Origin: a virus | Length of the DNA: 34,875 nucleotides | Direction: 5' to 3' (one strand) | Virus record (IMG/VR): IMGVR_UViG_3300025324_000318 | Coordinates: 1 to 34,875 of that record | In this document: in pieces, positions 22,725-30,278 of the stretch | Numbering within the stretch: the first letter of the stretch is position 1 | Layout: the number at the start of each line of letters is the position of its first letter | The notes under the pieces: model-generated | Told to the model about the DNA's origin: nothing | Databases searched by the model: none | The model's input: the letters and a program-made list of their open reading frames with translations, nothing else | Position numbers and translations under genes: made by a program

Positions 22725-23224
22725 TAGCTGGGCGTCGTCACCGCGTTGTAAAGCACTTCGGTGGTGGGGTGCTTGTGGGCCTCGAACTCGATCATCATCG
22801 CCGAGTACTTCGTGCCGACCGCGTACTCGACCGGATCGCGCGGGAACACACAGGGGAAGTTGAGTGGCAATGGTAAGCTGACCGCCGACAGGATGATGCG
22901 GAACGTTTTGTTGGCGAGCATCAACGTGCCGACTTCGGCGGCCAGGATGGTGCCCTGGGTCGCCACGGCGAACTTGCGAATTGTCGCCACGTGGGTCGTG
23001 TCCCACTTGGACATGGTGATGCGGATCTTGGCAATCGCGCCCAGGAACTGAATCTCGATGGGAGGGCCTTCCGGGCCACCATGCGCGTCGCCAGGCACGT
23101 TGTGCCAGAATGGGATCTCGCGGACCTCGGTCATATTCTCGGCCTGGCCCACGTCCACGATCGTGCCGGCGGAGAACTCCGCCTTGAGCGTCACGAGTCC
23201 AGTCTTAACGACTACGAGCGCCAT
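22724..23224 (-). CDS. Major tail tube protein candidate, 166 aa
   Basis: A mostly beta protein of the size of a tail tube protein sits directly before the tail chaperone, as in most siphoviruses and myoviruses. Strands such as IEIQFLGAIAKIRITMSKWD (about residues 57-76) and FRIILSAVSLPLPLNFP fit a tube fold with hexamer-forming sheets. The ATG at 23224 has GAGG seven bases upstream. The stop overlaps the next start (TAATG). There is no diagnostic motif, so the call rests on gene order, size and secondary-structure pattern. It could instead be a tail terminator. Confidence 0.6.
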   Translation of the reverse strand: MALVVVKTGLVTLKAEFSAGTIVDVGQAENMTEVREIPFWHNVPGDAHGGPEGPPIEIQFLGAIAKIRITMSKWDTTHVATIRKFAVATQGTILAAEVGTLMLANKTFRIILSAVSLPLPLNFPCVFPRDPVEYAVGTKYSAMMIEFEAHKHPTTEVLYNAVTTPS

Positions 23225-23226
23225 AA

Positions 23227-23745
23227 TCAGCCTCGATCAAATGGTAGGCGGGTGGCTGGATCGGGCAGGTACCGCGGGGCCATGCGACTGGCCAGGCTGT
23301 TGGTGTTTTCCAGCTGCAACGACGTCGGCCCAGCGACTTCCACGAAACTGGCCTCTTGATGCTGGCTGAGGCCAAACGTCAACAGGCCGTCGCGGAAGTC
23401 CTTGAGGATCTGGCTGTAATCGGCCAACACCGCTTCGCGAAAATCCTTCAAGCCGCTGCCAGGCCGGCGCTGCACGATCTTGGCCATGGCAATCGCGCAG
23501 TTGATGCTCACCAGCTCATTGAGCGCATTGCCGGTGAGCGCCGTCAGCTCCGACAGCAGATACATGCCGGTGCGACGCAGGTGCGATTCCGTGTCGCCGG
23601 CCGCGTCGCCCAGCGCAACCGTCACAAATGGGTGGGCCAGCATGTCGAAGCGACTCAGCTCCGCGCCGTCATCCGATATGAGCTGGCCCCAGATACGGAT
23701 GTCGTACCTGGCTGCCAAATCAGAAGCGGTCGCATACGCTGCCAT
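23227..23745 (-). CDS. Head-tail connector, Mu gp36-like (DUF1320-type), 172 aa
   Basis: The start MAAYATASDLAARYDIRIW and the following acidic helices and FVTVALGDAAGDTESHLRR segment match the DUF1320 pattern of Mu gp36: an N-terminal YAT-x-x-DL motif, a helix, then an Asp-rich helix bearing a conserved ALGDA/E-x-L core. These proteins sit between portal and tail as adaptors. It follows the capsid gene and precedes the tail tube candidate, the expected place. The ATG at 23745 is used; a possible ribosome site is GAGAG about ten bases upstream. The C-terminal half is less conserved in appearance. Confidence 0.65.
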   Translation of the reverse strand: MAAYATASDLAARYDIRIWGQLISDDGAELSRFDMLAHPFVTVALGDAAGDTESHLRRTGMYLLSELTALTGNALNELVSINCAIAMAKIVQRRPGSGLKDFREAVLADYSQILKDFRDGLLTFGLSQHQEASFVEVAGPTSLQLENTNSLASRMAPRYLPDPATRLPFDRG

Positions 23746-23784
23746 CCGTCACCACTCTCTGTCACCACTCGGGCGCGGCCGAGA

Positions 23785-24852
23785 TTACTCGGTCGTGCCC
23801 GTGAAGTAGAAGCCGGACACCGGGGCCGTCAGCGCACCCGCGAAGTCATCCACCACGTGGCCTTCCACGCGGCGGTTGTCGGGGTCGTCTTTCGTCTCGA
23901 CCGTCATTTCCTCGTACAAAAAGACCATCGCCGTGGCGAAGCTGGGCCCACTGGCTGCGTTGGCCTCGAGTCCGCCAGGTCGCGACAAGAGGAATATGTC
24001 GCCGGTCGCCATGGCGTAGTCGTACACGGTCGTGGTGGCTTCCCGCACACTGGTGACCACCACCGTGTCCTCGATGATCACTTTGACGCCGTAGAGATAC
24101 TTCGGCATGCCGAAATCATCGTAGGTTTCCAAAGAACCGCTCTCGATGCCCAGCTGCACCTTGGCGTCGGGGCTGCCTTTCAGGTAGTCGATGATCTCTT
24201 GCGATTCACCGACTCTCTGCGCGGTGACCGGGTTCATCACCAGCCGCAGGTCTTTCTTCTTCTTGACCACCCCCAGCGTATGCTGGTGGATCAGCTGCAC
24301 GCCGTAGTTGATCGAGCGCTTGATATCGCCGCGGGCCGTCGTGGAAATCTCCCACGAGCCCAGGTTGCCGGCGATCGTGGCCACGTCCTTCACGTGCGAC
24401 GCGTCCCAATTGCCAGTCGTGGACAGCAGGTTGGCAATCGAAACGGTGCGGGCCGTCATGGCCTGCTGCGCGTGCACGTTGGACTCGGTGTCCTTGATAT
24501 TCCAGTCAGCTTGCCGCTCGGCCTTGTAGCCGAGCTGGAAGTCGAAGTCGTACCGCTCGGTGCGGTAATCGACGAACCGGAAGGGAGAAGTGCCGTTGTT
24601 GCGCCGAGGGCGATCGGCACCGTCGGGCCACACGTAATCCTTGAGGCTCTTGCCGACCAAGCGCGCGGCCTGCTCGGTTTTGATCTGCAGGTAATAGCCC
24701 TGATCCTTCGACACGCTGCGGTACTGCGCGTACTCGGCGAGCGGGAACGAATCGGGGTTGCGGGAGAAGGCGACTTTCAGATACCCGGTCGCTTCGGGAT
24801 TTTTCACATAGGTGTTGCTACCACCAGGATAAGCGTAAGTGCCAGCGGCCAT
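23785..24852 (-). CDS. Major capsid protein, 355 aa
   Basis: The size, gene order and an HK97/Mu-like fold pattern support this. After a short N terminus with YAYPGGSNTYVK (residues 6-17) come an extended arm, an E-loop-like strand pair and a long spine-helix region (QAMTARTVSIANLLSTTGNW, about 127-146). A hydrophobic beta A-domain, with KDLRLVMNPVTAQ and VKVIIEDTVVVTS strands, follows. The ATG at 24852 has GGAGG 12 bases before it. It is preceded by a decoration-type gene and followed by the connector. The N-terminal PGGSNT motif is shared with the protease-scaffold (see findings). It is probably the most abundant virion protein. Confidence 0.8.
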   Translation of the reverse strand: MAAGTYAYPGGSNTYVKNPEATGYLKVAFSRNPDSFPLAEYAQYRSVSKDQGYYLQIKTEQAARLVGKSLKDYVWPDGADRPRRNNGTSPFRFVDYRTERYDFDFQLGYKAERQADWNIKDTESNVHAQQAMTARTVSIANLLSTTGNWDASHVKDVATIAGNLGSWEISTTARGDIKRSINYGVQLIHQHTLGVVKKKKDLRLVMNPVTAQRVGESQEIIDYLKGSPDAKVQLGIESGSLETYDDFGMPKYLYGVKVIIEDTVVVTSVREATTTVYDYAMATGDIFLLSRPGGLEANAASGPSFATAMVFLYEEMTVETKDDPDNRRVEGHVVDDFAGALTAPVSGFYFTGTTE

Positions 24853-24932
24853 TGCCCATGTCCTCCGAGTTGTATGGCGGCAATCGGCCGCCGAATTGGT
24901 TCAGTCCAAACGGCTTGGTGAATTGCCAGTAA

Positions 24933-25334
24933 CTACGCGTTGAGCTGGCCGGGTTCGACTTGGATTTGCAATTTTTCGCTGGTCGCTGCGCCAGTTAGAG
25001 CACGGCCACCGTAATACTTGCCGGCGGTGGCCTCGATGGCCTTGCCTGCGCTGTCGGCCATCACATGCTTGCCAGCGGCGACGGCTGCGCCAGCGATCAC
25101 TTCGCAGGTCTCACCGGGCCCGTACACGCGGACGGCTTCGCCTGCCTTTGCGACAAGCGGCGTAACGCCGGGAATCGGCGCTTCGCGCGAGCCTTCGTGC
25201 GTCACGCCGATGATCGGGGCATCTCCGTCGACGGCCAGGGTTACCTGGTTATTCTTGCCCGTGCCCGAATGTTTCACGAACAAGCTGGAGCCAAGATCGA
25301 TCTCGGCCACAAAGCTCGGGTTGTGCAGAGGCAT
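24933..25334 (-). CDS. Head decoration protein, DUF2190-like, 133 aa
   Basis: This small beta protein, with Gly/Ala turns and VAKAGEAVRVYGPGETCEV near residues 61-79, resembles DUF2190/decoration proteins that bind capsid three-fold axes and stabilise the head. It lies directly upstream of the major capsid gene, as is common. The ATG at 25334 has AGGAG nine bases upstream and is reached 25 bases after a terminator-like hairpin. The length is typical. No other family fits, but the fold is inferred, so a different decoration type is possible. Confidence 0.65.
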   Translation of the reverse strand: MPLHNPSFVAEIDLGSSLFVKHSGTGKNNQVTLAVDGDAPIIGVTHEGSREAPIPGVTPLVAKAGEAVRVYGPGETCEVIAGAAVAAGKHVMADSAGKAIEATAGKYYGGRALTGAATSEKLQIQVEPGQLNA

Positions 25335-25358
25335 CTAGCGTTCTCCTGTTGGTCAAAT

Positions 25359-25394
25359 AAAAAAGCGGCGACAACCTTTATGGTTCTCGCCGCT
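25359..25394 (-). terminator. Intrinsic terminator-like hairpin between protease-scaffold and decoration genes
   Basis: On the minus strand AGCGGCGA-GAACC pairs with GGTTG-TCGCCGCT around a five-base ATAAA loop, with one mismatch, followed by TTTTTT. The stem is about 12 bp. It lies after the protease-scaffold stop and 25 bases before the decoration ATG, so expression of the capsid genes needs readthrough or a promoter not seen here. Confidence 0.8.
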
Positions 25395-25432
25395 CCGGTG
25401 GTTCGGTCGCGATCTCTATCGTGAACTGGCCC

Positions 25433-26182
25433 TTAGCCAGTTTGTTTCAGCTGTTTCTCCGCCTCGGCCAATGCGTCATCCCAGTCCATGACCTTGCCGC
25501 CATTCACGCTGCGGGTGGCGATGTCGACTGCGAGCTGACTGCGCTTGGCGGAATAGTCCGCCCGTTCAATCGAACTCTTCCGCGGCAGCTCGCCGATCGG
25601 GATCAGCCGCGTGGCCGGCGCGGCCCGCTGCGCATAGCGCTCGACGGTGGCGATGTGGGTTTCGAAATCCGCATCGCTCATACTGGCGCCCAGGCTGTAC
25701 AGAGTCTTGGTCGCCTCTTCGTCGAAATCAACGATGTGCGGATAGTCGCCAGCCAACTGCTGCAGCCGCGTGGTGCGCTTGGCGTCGATGTTTTCCTTAC
25801 GCATCTCCTGCACTTCGCCGTTGAGCTTGCCGTGATCGCTTAGCAGCTTTTTGTAGCTGCGCTCGAGCGCAGCATAGCGCTCGACCTCGATCTTGCCATT
25901 CGCACCGCGCCGGACGCCGTACTGCATGGCGTACTTGCCAGGCTTCTCGTCGTCGGCGCCGGCCGCTGGTAACACAGCATCGCCGCCGGCCAGGTCCTCG
26001 CCCAGATCGACGTCAATCTCTTCGTCGCCGCCCACTACGGGTGCGACTGGCGCAGCCTCCTCTTCGCCACCGCCCAGCATCGCCTGGGCTTGGGGGCTGC
26101 TCATCAGTTGATCCAGAAACTTGAACTGCGGCAGACTGGAAATCGCATCCAGCAGTTCGGCCTTATCCTCTGGCGACAGCAT
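25433..26182 (-). CDS. Internally initiated scaffolding protein (249 aa) within the protease gene
   Basis: The in-frame ATG at codon 264 is preceded by AGGAG with a nine-base spacer, one of the best ribosome sites in the window. Translation from it gives the helical, acidic scaffold domain alone. The layout copies lambda C/Nu3, in which the scaffold starts inside the protease gene so that free scaffold is made in large excess over protease. The start, site and domain border agree with each other. The PGGSNT motif lies about 25 residues before this start, in the protease-only form. Confidence 0.7.
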   Translation of the reverse strand: MLSPEDKAELLDAISSLPQFKFLDQLMSSPQAQAMLGGGEEEAAPVAPVVGGDEEIDVDLGEDLAGGDAVLPAAGADDEKPGKYAMQYGVRRGANGKIEVERYAALERSYKKLLSDHGKLNGEVQEMRKENIDAKRTTRLQQLAGDYPHIVDFDEEATKTLYSLGASMSDADFETHIATVERYAQRAAPATRLIPIGELPRKSSIERADYSAKRSQLAVDIATRSVNGGKVMDWDDALAEAEKQLKQTG

Positions 26183-26971
26183 GGTCGTACTCTCCTGATA
26201 GCGGGTTTTGGCGGCTGGCTTTGCACTGCCGCGGCAGTCGTTGCGCTCGCCACCCTTCACGAACGTATTGCTGCCGCCGGGAAAAGCGAAGACTGAAGCG
26301 GCACTATAGCGCTCGACGGTGACGTCCCCTCGGCGCACGGACGAAAAGCGGACTGGTAGCGGCAGCCGCGGGGCTTCCGCGCCCAGGGCCGCGATCGGAT
26401 CGAAGAACATTTCGCCGGTGTCTTTGTAAGTCAGCAGCTCCACGCTGCGGCGCGGCTTTTGACTCAAGATCGGCTTGGCGTCAACTCGCTGATGCTCGTC
26501 ATGGAAGATCGCCCACTTGGGCTGCTTACGGCCGATCATGCCTAGGCGGTACGGTCCGGCGAAGCCCAGGATACCGGGGTCACGCGGGTTCGGGTCGTCA
26601 ATGGGCGACGTGTGGCCGTCGGAAATCGCGGTGAACGCGGCATTGTCCTCGATGCGCCGATTGTTGTGCCGCACGATGCTGGCCAGCTCCTTGAGGCCAT
26701 AGCGCTTCACGCTGCCATCGGGCTGTGCAGCGTCGTGCTCCATGAAGCAACAGACGTCCGGCACCCGCTCATACTTATCCGCCGCGAAACACTCGCGGGC
26801 AATCTGCTCGCCCTCGGTGGGACCACGGAACCTGGCCCAGTACCGGCGAATGAGCGCGTTGCGCCGATCGCAGCTTTTGACCGAGGGGGCCAGCATCTTG
26901 TGAGCGCGAACCGTGTACTGTTCGAGCGATTCGTTTTCGCTGGGCTTCAAGATCGATATGCCGGTGGTCAT
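25433..26971 (-). CDS. Prohead protease fused to scaffolding domain, 512 aa
   Basis: The N-terminal half (1-205) resembles Mu gpI-type and related prohead proteases. His120 is in SDGHTSP, a following ILGFAGPYRLGMIG strand leads to Ser176 in PRRSVELL, and the block ends IAALGAEAPRLPL. The His and Ser are candidate catalytic residues. At about 229-239 an FPGGSNTFVK motif marks the border. The C-terminal half (264-512) is acidic, Ala/Glu-rich and helical with a DEEIDVDLGEDL stretch, typical of scaffolding. An internal start with a strong ribosome site occurs at 26182. The first ATG lies directly after the T-run of a terminator-like hairpin, with no ribosome site. It is expressed after the portal gene and before decoration and capsid. 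Confidence 0.75.
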   Translation of the reverse strand: MTTGISILKPSENESLEQYTVRAHKMLAPSVKSCDRRNALIRRYWARFRGPTEGEQIARECFAADKYERVPDVCCFMEHDAAQPDGSVKRYGLKELASIVRHNNRRIEDNAAFTAISDGHTSPIDDPNPRDPGILGFAGPYRLGMIGRKQPKWAIFHDEHQRVDAKPILSQKPRRSVELLTYKDTGEMFFDPIAALGAEAPRLPLPVRFSSVRRGDVTVERYSAASVFAFPGGSNTFVKGGERNDCRGSAKPAAKTRYQESTTMLSPEDKAELLDAISSLPQFKFLDQLMSSPQAQAMLGGGEEEAAPVAPVVGGDEEIDVDLGEDLAGGDAVLPAAGADDEKPGKYAMQYGVRRGANGKIEVERYAALERSYKKLLSDHGKLNGEVQEMRKENIDAKRTTRLQQLAGDYPHIVDFDEEATKTLYSLGASMSDADFETHIATVERYAQRAAPATRLIPIGELPRKSSIERADYSAKRSQLAVDIATRSVNGGKVMDWDDALAEAEKQLKQTG

Positions 26972-27006
26972 AAAAAAAGCCTAGTCACTGTGTGGGTGAC
27001 TAGGCT
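26972..27006 (-). terminator. Perfect 11-bp intrinsic terminator directly abutting the protease ATG
   Basis: AGCCTAGTCAC (26978-26988) and GTGACTAGGCT (26996-27006) pair perfectly around a seven-base loop, and on the minus strand are followed by seven T residues. The ATG of the protease-scaffold gene comes immediately after the last T, so there is no room for a promoter or ribosome site. The stop of the 69-aa gene is about 30 bases upstream. Confidence 0.85.
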
Positions 27007-27038
27007 CCGGTTGTTCGGTACCTATTGGGATGGCAGCT

Positions 27039-27248
27039 TCAGCCGGCGGCTTTCTCGGTCAGGTATCTTTCTGTTTCGCGGACATGTGCTTCGCTACCAG
27101 TGATTAGACCATTTTGCGTGAAAACTTCGATGCAAATCCGGCCGAAGTGGTATTCGTTGTTTTCGAGTTCCTGCCGAATTCGCTTCCGCAATTTGGCGAC
27201 CGCTCGGTCCTCGGCTTCCTGGTTGTGCTTGGCGGCCTTCTGATCCAC
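27039..27248 (-). CDS. Small charged helical protein, 69 aa
   Basis: I do not recognise it. The GTG at 27248 has GAGG six bases upstream and follows the portal stop by seven bases. It begins with a charged coil (KAAKHNQEAEDRAVAKLRKR) and continues with a mixed strand-helix (YHFGRICIEVFTQNG). It is in the head module between portal and protease, where small head proteins are common, and its gene ends in a terminator-like hairpin. Function is not assigned. Confidence 0.6.
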   Translation of the reverse strand: MDQKAAKHNQEAEDRAVAKLRKRIRQELENNEYHFGRICIEVFTQNGLITGSEAHVRETERYLTEKAAG

Positions 27249-27255
27249 GTCGCCC

Positions 27256-28992
27256 TCATGTCAGTGAGCAATTTACGTCGCTGGGGACTGCGCCGTCAAG
27301 GTTTGTCTGATCCGTCAGCCGCATCGCCTTGGCGAGCTCCTCGCGAAAACTACCGCATTGCGGCTGCGTTCCATACCGCGACCGCCTGGGATACAAATAG
27401 CGATCGACGCTGCGGTAGCTATCCTCCGGTCCGTACTCGCCCTCGTCGTCTTTTGGCTTCCCATTGCCGTTGGCTGCTGGCTTCCCTTTGCCATTGCCGC
27501 CAAATGGTGGCTTCCCGCCAGGACCGCCGCCGGGTCCGCCTGGGCCCCCGAGCATGTTGGCGCCCGGCATGAACGCCGGATTCTCCAGTACCTCGTCATC
27601 GTCACCGGGCTTGCTGGCGCCGATCACCGCGTAGATGTCCTCGGCCTTGATCTTGAGGCCCATATTCCAGGCACCTTCGAACGCCTCTAATTTCTCGTGC
27701 GACTCCTCGGATTCGGTGTCGATCACGAAGCGGATCTGGATATCGTCCTCACCCGGGAAGTTGAATTCCTTCAGCGGAGTCACGATGTCCTTGGTAATGG
27801 TTTCTTCGAGCTTGCGGGCATCGTAGGTCACGATATCCGCGAATGTAGCCATGTGCGCGTCAGCCACGCCGCTGCCCAGTCCGGTGGCCTCCGCTTCGCT
27901 AGTGAGCGTCTGGCCGAGGATGTATCGCTTGATCTTGTGGGCGAAGTAGTTCTGAATGATGTTGGTCAGCGCATCGACGCCGCCCAGTCCGGGCTCGATG
28001 TGCTCGACGCCGTAGAGGTCTGCGTTCTCGCCGGGCGGCACTGGCACGAGAACGACTGACCTCGCCCCGCCCACGCGATTGATGGCCGCTTCCTTGGTGG
28101 CCGCCTCCGCGCGGGGATTGCCGAACGGGTACCGCCAAATTTCGATACCCAGCGCCGTGCGCTCGAGGTACTCGAGGAGATGGGCCAAGCATTCCTGCAT
28201 GCCGTACCACGTCCAATAGATGCGATCGCGGACTCCGACGCCGTGAATCGATCCCGACCGCTGCGGGTCATTGAACGGGCCGTCTTCGATGATGTGTTTA
28301 TGGATGGCGATCGTCTTTCGCTCGTTTTTGTCAAACCAGTACACCAGGCCGTACTGGGTGGCTTCGATCTTCCGCCGCTCATTGCCCCACGCGTCCTTGA
28401 ACGGCAGGCTGATCTGATAACCCGCGCCGACGCGAATGCCGATCTGATGCGGATCAAAGCGGTAAGACCGGTCATCGAAGCGGAAGACGAGCTTGTCGCC
28501 GTGCCGCGGCTCCCAGTAGGGCATCAGGGTCCGCCACTTGCCGGCCACGCGTTCTTTGGCGAATTGATGCGCGGTGGCATAACGCCCGTACCAGATGGCC
28601 TCCAGCAGGGCCCTGCGTAAGTCGAGGAACATACTAGTGCGCTCGAGGATCGCCGTGAGCTGCGCGCACATTTCCTTCTGCCTGGCGTTCTTTTTGTCCT
28701 CCGGCACCAGATGCGACTTGAGGAGCGCCGTGGCCCGCTGGCGGGCTTCCAGGCATTCCATGATCCCGCACTCGGTCCGCATGGCCTCGGCGTTAGCCGG
28801 GCTATGCCGCATGGCTTCATCGGCCCACTGGTAGGCGCGCGACGAAACACCGTAGCGGGCCGAGATGGTGAAGATGTGGGGCAGCGCCTGCTGGCCGAAA
28901 TTCGGCGGGGCCTGCGTGCCAGTGGCGGGATCGATCGAGGCCGCCTGGATGAAGGAAGCGGGGATCGAACGGGGATCGATGTACGTAGCCAT
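27256..28992 (-). CDS. Portal protein, Mu gp29-like (DUF935-type), 578 aa
   Basis: The portal is the 12-mer ring through which DNA is packaged. The DUF935 hallmark is visible in IKRYILGQTLTSEAEATGLG (about residues 353-372), followed by ADAHMATFADIVTYDARKLEETI. The N-terminal helical part with Trp-rich strands (YWEPRHGDKLVFRFDDRSYRF) also fits. The C-terminal tail from about 485 to 535 is Gly/Pro/Asn/Lys-rich and probably disordered. The ATG at 28992 immediately follows the stop of the PAS gene (TAG ATG). Gene order (terminase, portal, protease-scaffold, decoration, capsid) confirms it. Confidence 0.85.
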   Translation of the reverse strand: MATYIDPRSIPASFIQAASIDPATGTQAPPNFGQQALPHIFTISARYGVSSRAYQWADEAMRHSPANAEAMRTECGIMECLEARQRATALLKSHLVPEDKKNARQKEMCAQLTAILERTSMFLDLRRALLEAIWYGRYATAHQFAKERVAGKWRTLMPYWEPRHGDKLVFRFDDRSYRFDPHQIGIRVGAGYQISLPFKDAWGNERRKIEATQYGLVYWFDKNERKTIAIHKHIIEDGPFNDPQRSGSIHGVGVRDRIYWTWYGMQECLAHLLEYLERTALGIEIWRYPFGNPRAEAATKEAAINRVGGARSVVLVPVPPGENADLYGVEHIEPGLGGVDALTNIIQNYFAHKIKRYILGQTLTSEAEATGLGSGVADAHMATFADIVTYDARKLEETITKDIVTPLKEFNFPGEDDIQIRFVIDTESEESHEKLEAFEGAWNMGLKIKAEDIYAVIGASKPGDDDEVLENPAFMPGANMLGGPGGPGGGPGGKPPFGGNGKGKPAANGNGKPKDDEGEYGPEDSYRSVDRYLYPRRSRYGTQPQCGSFREELAKAMRLTDQTNLDGAVPSDVNCSLT

Positions 28993-29514
28993 CTATTGGG
29001 CTTTCTGGTTGTTGCCAATCTCTTCGAGTTGGACTGGCGGAACATCCTTCTCCTTGAGAATCGCCACCTGCGTGATCGGCCGGTTGCCGCGCGAAAACAT
29101 CCGAACGCGAATCGACAACCGCACCAGCTCGTCATAGCGATTGAACGCTTCGCCGTTTGGGACGTCGCTTGTGACTTGCCAATCTCCGGACTTGTTTTTG
29201 AGCGCAGCTATTAGATCGTGCTGGGACTTCGTATGCCGATCCTTCATGCTAGGTGGCAAGATGGAATTCAGCGGCCGACCCTCCAGTTCCGCCTTGCTCC
29301 AACCAAGAATCCGCGTGGCCTCGTAGTTAGCGAAAGTGATGACGCCCGCTTCGTCGCAGGTGACCACGGCTACCGGCAGCGCATCCATCCGCGCCACGTT
29401 GTCCTGCCGCTCCTCTTCGAGCTGCCCCGCGAAGATCAGCGCGAAAAACAAGGCGCCGATCAGCATCATCCAGGACAAGATCTTGCGGCCGATTTGTTTA
29501 ATTATCTTTGTCAT
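28993..29514 (-). CDS. Membrane-anchored PAS-domain protein, 173 aa
   Basis: One membrane segment at residues 13-30 (SWMMLIGALFFALIFAGQ) is followed by a PAS fold at about 43-155: ARMDALPVAVVTCDEAGVIT, then FANYEATRILGWSKAELEG, the N-x-A-x-x-x-L-G-W signature of PAS repeats, then LPPSM and an RHTKSQHD helix. PAS domains bind cofactors or small ligands and sense light, redox, oxygen or metabolites. Here no kinase or other output domain follows; the C terminus is a short charged tail. The start lies 17 bases inside the end of the holin-like gene and the stop touches the portal ATG. A PAS protein inside the head module is unusual; the ligand is not predictable. Confidence 0.75.
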   Translation of the reverse strand: MTKIIKQIGRKILSWMMLIGALFFALIFAGQLEEERQDNVARMDALPVAVVTCDEAGVITFANYEATRILGWSKAELEGRPLNSILPPSMKDRHTKSQHDLIAALKNKSGDWQVTSDVPNGEAFNRYDELVRLSIRVRMFSRGNRPITQVAILKEKDVPPVQLEEIGNNQKAQ

Positions 29515-29827
29515 CGCGCGTCTTCTGGGAAATGTCCACCTTGACCTGGATACCGCGCTTGGTGAGTGCGGTTAGCAGTAGGTCCAAGAGCGAAATGCCT
29601 CCCGTTCCGGCGAGGATGCTGACGACGATCACAAACCGCATGTCGGTCGCTGGGTACCAAAACGTCCACAGGCAGGCCACGCCCACGCCGGCGAATCCGC
29701 TGGACATCACGACGCCGAGCCAGTTCCAACCCACCTTGCGATTGGAGCGAATCAGATTTCCCAGCGACACAGCGGACGCAAAGGCGAAGCTGGTTAGGAT
29801 TAGTTCCAAAATCGCTTTATCCCTCAT
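29498..29827 (-). CDS. Holin-like multi-span membrane protein, 109 aa
   Basis: Three hydrophobic stretches (LILTSFAFASAVSLGNLI; WNWLGVVMSSGFAGVGVACLW; FVIVVSILAGTGGISLLDLL) with short loops and a charged, polar C-terminal tail (QVKVDISQKTRDDKDN) are typical of small phage holins, which form the lysis hole in the inner membrane. The ATG at 29827 has GAGG six bases upstream; an ATG five codons earlier (29842) is an alternative and would be a classic dual-start layout. The gene overlaps the PAS gene by 17 bases. No endolysin is adjacent or recognised, so lysis function is inferred and another membrane role is possible. Confidence 0.55.
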   Translation of the reverse strand: MRDKAILELILTSFAFASAVSLGNLIRSNRKVGWNWLGVVMSSGFAGVGVACLWTFWYPATDMRFVIVVSILAGTGGISLLDLLLTALTKRGIQVKVDISQKTRDDKDN

Positions 29828-29875
29828 CGCCGTCCTCGTCATGTGTGGCGATTCTCCAGCCTGCCCGCATTGTTT

Positions 29876-30262
29876 TCAGGCGTTTGAACTTCGAGCCGGC
29901 CCCTCGAAGATCAACTTTGTTTTTCTCGCACCGACGAACGTGAACGTATACTCGACGCGGTAATGGTCCGCCGAAGGAAACGCCGCCGGACTCAGAAAGT
30001 GCTCGAAGTTGCGGCCGACGTTGGCCTCGTGCACGTTGTCCAGCCACCGCGGGTCATTGGTCACCAGCGCCGTGACGGTGCTCGTCGCAACGACCTCGTT
30101 ATTGACTGTCGGATTAGCCAGTCTCTGACCTTTGACCCAGACTGTAATTCCGGTGAAGTCGGCAGCCACGACCGGATCGCCATCAAGGCCCAGAATCAGC
30201 GCGAGAAAGGCCGCGTCGCAGCCCACCTGAACGTGCATCGGCCATACGCGGGCTTCTGGCAT
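29876..30262 (-). CDS. Hypothetical protein, 128 aa
   Basis: I do not recognise it. The protein is mostly beta with a central helix. It has no membrane segment. Features include FLALILGLDGDPVV near residue 19, a hydrophobic strand (VVATSTVTALVTN) and HYRVEYTFTFVGARKTKLIFEG at the C terminus. A small jelly-roll or tail-like protein is possible. The ATG at 30262 has GGTGG upstream and comes 16 bases after a terminator-like hairpin. Its stop precedes the holin-like gene by about 50 bases. It is in the stretch between terminase and portal with other small unknowns. Confidence 0.55.
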   Translation of the reverse strand: MPEARVWPMHVQVGCDAAFLALILGLDGDPVVAADFTGITVWVKGQRLANPTVNNEVVATSTVTALVTNDPRWLDNVHEANVGRNFEHFLSPAAFPSADHYRVEYTFTFVGARKTKLIFEGPARSSNA

Positions 30263-30278
30263 GATTTGTCCACCAACG

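Noticed and set aside
24236-24262. Purine-rich run of Lys codons in the capsid gene as a frameshift site
   Set aside because: The frame continues normally on both sides and no second well-coded frame begins there.
24884-24900. GGCGGC/GCCGCC hairpin before the capsid gene
   Set aside because: The stem is short, there is no T run, and the nearby GGAGG ribosome site is free.
23356-24921. Very long open frame (521 codons) on the plus strand
   Set aside because: It is antisense to the capsid and connector genes and mirrors their codon bias. There is no ribosome site and its protein is His/Arg/Val-rich without recognisable domains.
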